Origin: Syntrophomonas palmitatica JCM 14374
GTDB lineage: Bacteria; Bacillota; Syntrophomonadia; Syntrophomonadales; Syntrophomonadaceae
Length of the DNA stretch: 64,000 nt
Assembly (NCBI RefSeq): GCF_001311885.1
Contig: NZ_BBCE01000002.1
Coordinates: forward strand, 1 to 64,000
Reading direction: 5' to 3'
Of the stretch, positions 62,608 through 64,000 are shown piece by piece; the first letter of the stretch is position 1; every line of letters begins with the position of its first letter. The position numbers and the translations under genes were made by a program. The notes under the pieces were generated by a model. That model was not told the DNA's origin, did no database searches, and saw only the letters and a list, made by a program, of their open reading frames with translations.

Positions 62608-63351
62608 ATGTACCAGGGGGTGCTGGCCTTTATAGGCGGGTTGCAGTCGGTTCGTTTTTAAATGTCGTAATTTATCGCCTGCCACGAGAAGAGTCGATTG
62701 TTTTCCCCGGCAGCCATTGCACATACTGCGGCCGCCTCCTGCGGGCTTTGGACCTGGTCCCGGTGTTGTCGTATTTGGGCTTGCGAGGCCGATGCCGTTA
62801 TTGTCGGGCTAGAATAAGCCTTCGCTACCCGCTGGTGGAAGTCCTGACGGCGGTTTTATATTTGTTGGTAATAATAGAATACGGCTGGTCGTGGTTAAGC
62901 GTTGCAGGAGCGCTATTAAGCGCCCTGCTTATTGCATGTGCCTTTATTGACCTGGACCATGGGATTATACCTGATGCTATAACGTATCCGGGAATTATCA
63001 CGGGACTGTTTTTGTCATATTTTACTGTGGGGGTATCCTCGGCTTTATTAGGCCTTATGTTATTCGGGGGGGATATTGCTTTTGACTGCTTTATTGTCCC
63101 GAGGCGGCATGGGCGGAGGGGACATCAAGCTGGCAGCCATGATCGGAGCTTTTACAGGGCTGCAAGGCTCTATAGCCGCCTTTGTTATGTCATCACTGGC
63201 CGGAGGGTTATGGGCTCTATACCTGTTAATAACCAAAAAGGCGGATAGGAAGACTGCCATCAAGTTCGGTCCTTTTCTGGCCCTGGGAGGCTGGCTGGCG
63301 TACCTGTACGGGGAAAGGATTTTGCAAGCTTATTTTCTATTTTTAAGATAA
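62608..63351 (+). CDS. pilD: prepilin peptidase/methyltransferase PilD (two frameshifts)
   Basis: Cuts the leader of pilins and methylates the new N-terminus. ATG 62608 opens the frame; breaks near 62,640 (after FIGG) and near 63,068 (in a G-run after LGLMLFG) are repaired by one base each. The N-terminal zinc-binding methyltransferase part has two cysteine pairs (CTYCGRLL, CRYCRARISLRYP). The catalytic aspartates are in IDLDHGIIPD and GGMGGGDIKL. About 247 residues with 6-8 membrane helices. It belongs with pilA and the pseudopilin gene, though 9 kb of sugar genes lie between. Confidence 0.88.
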
Positions 63352-63408
63352 TTTTTTAAATCATCTATTCTATTTTGATAAAGGTGATTTTAAGAAATTA
63401 AGAATAAA

Positions 63409-64000
63409 TCATATTGATTCAATCTTAAATAAAGAGAGAAACTTTATTGCGATAAACCATAAAACAGCTATTACGAGAAGTAAAAAGTATTCATAATGTA
63501 AAAGAGTATAAGCAATGATGACCAAGGGTAATAGAAAAATGCGGACAACAATTTTAATCCGTGGGTTGTTTTTAATAAACTGCGCAGCAGGTGGAGAAAA
63601 TTTGTAATAATAATTGACAAAGTAACGTCCCCATTTATTTCCTAACATAAAGCGGTCACGAAATTCTTGTAAAATGCCAACAGCAGGACTGAATGGCGAA
63701 CCGTAGGCGGCAGTGGCAATAAAACAATCTACGGTAGAAACTGCTGAGGCCTGCAGGTCTTCATCAGTGCGAAAATGAATAGTGTTTCCTGGCAACAAAC
63801 CTACCATACTCTGATTGTTACCCCTTTCAAGAATCATATTATCCATTTTAACTGCACTGATAACAGTGTTATTTGAACCACAGGCTACCTGGTACTGAAT
63901 ACAGTTTTCCACCACGTTTCCAATCGAGTCTTGAATACGAGCAAATTCGAGCTGGGTTAATCGGGATATATTTTCTATTGCGATTGGAGCAGCGTTATTC
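63409..64000 (-). CDS. CFI-box C-terminal-domain protein (partial, runs off the window)
   Basis: The reverse-strand frame is open to the right edge, so the start lies outside. The visible 196 residues include the conserved C-terminal module CFIATAAYGSPFSPAVGILQ, FRDRFMLGNKWGR, YYYKFSPPAAQFI, followed by two hydrophobic stretches and a short tail. This CFI-box module is found at the C-termini of diverse secreted or surface proteins in Firmicutes and other bacteria and may be a sorting or anchoring signal; that role is not established to my knowledge. The preceding domain is beta-rich and not recognised. Confidence 0.7.
   Translation of the reverse strand, partial: NNAAPIAIENISRLTQLEFARIQDSIGNVVENCIQYQVACGSNNTVISAVKMDNMILERGNNQSMVGLLPGNTIHFRTDEDLQASAVSTVDCFIATAAYGSPFSPAVGILQEFRDRFMLGNKWGRYFVNYYYKFSPPAAQFIKNNPRIKIVVRIFLLPLVIIAYTLLHYEYFLLLVIAVLWFIAIKFLSLFKIESI

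Noticed and set aside
1-64000. tRNA or rRNA genes
   Set aside because: I looked for TTC-A-A loop and CCA-end patterns near the element boundary and found none that folds as a tRNA; the target of integration is sigK.

Overview
The window reads as a spore-forming Clostridia chromosome (Firmicutes; my best guess is a Syntrophomonas- or Peptococcaceae-like anaerobe). This is inferred from strong Shine-Dalgarno (SD) sites with frequent TTG/GTG starts, a sigK-type sporulation sigma fragment, a membrane pyrophosphatase, an iron-hydrogenase-regulator-like protein, and an aro operon joined to type IV pilus genes. It has two halves: an integrated mobile element (about 1 to 33,040) and ordinary chromosome (33,040 to 64,000).

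Mobile element. The right end is a large serine recombinase (31,493-33,010). Directly behind it lies the 3' part of a sigK-like gene with no start of its own. The break falls at the same conserved residues where the Bacillus skin element splits sigK, so the element looks skin-like; its left end and the 5' half of sigK lie outside the window. From left to right it carries a compact type IV CRISPR-Cas locus (cas6, csf1, csf2, csf3, a six-repeat array, then a RecD2-like helicase in place of DinG: the subtype IV-D arrangement); an IstB remnant; a phage/plasmid-like block (DUF3232-like protein, Ycf46-type AAA+ ATPase, fused Ycf35/DUF2997-like protein, YhaM-like OB-HD protein, ERF annealing protein, RecB-like nuclease, AntA antirepressor, repeat-bearing membrane protein); a reverse-strand block of poorly characterised genes (DUF2325-like, zinc-finger and HTH proteins); and a DNA-break-repair module of NAD+-dependent ligase, a free BRCT protein, a 5' exonuclease, thymidine kinase and a PARP1-like WGR/PARP enzyme. 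Most transcription units in the element share one leader design: an intrinsic terminator, then a small hairpin whose 3' arm abuts the SD sequence. A 12-bp palindrome, GTACGCGCGTAC, recurs three times.

Chromosome. On the reverse strand are a chemoreceptor, a K+-independent-type membrane pyrophosphatase with a nested candidate RNA structure upstream, and a CoA-type Nudix hydrolase. On the forward strand are a TM1266-like regulator, an old-yellow-enzyme-type dienoyl-CoA reductase, yqeG, then aroE, a pseudopilin gene, aroC, aroK and aroB, and then pilB, pilT, pilC and pilA. Between pilA and the prepilin peptidase gene sits a surface-sugar island: GT-C transferase, rmlA, rmlB, GT2, ATP-grasp, Gfo/Idh/MocA, a split EamA/EmrE-like pair and a WecE-like aminotransferase. 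This suggests pilin or cell-surface glycosylation. A CFI-box protein runs off the right edge.

Quality caveat. At least sixteen genes carry one or two single-base frameshifts that an inserted base (in one case a removed base) would repair, often in homopolymers. They occur in element and core genes alike (aroC, rmlA, rmlB, pilC, pyrophosphatase), so indel errors in the assembly are more likely than mass pseudogenisation. I annotate these as single genes and give the shift position.
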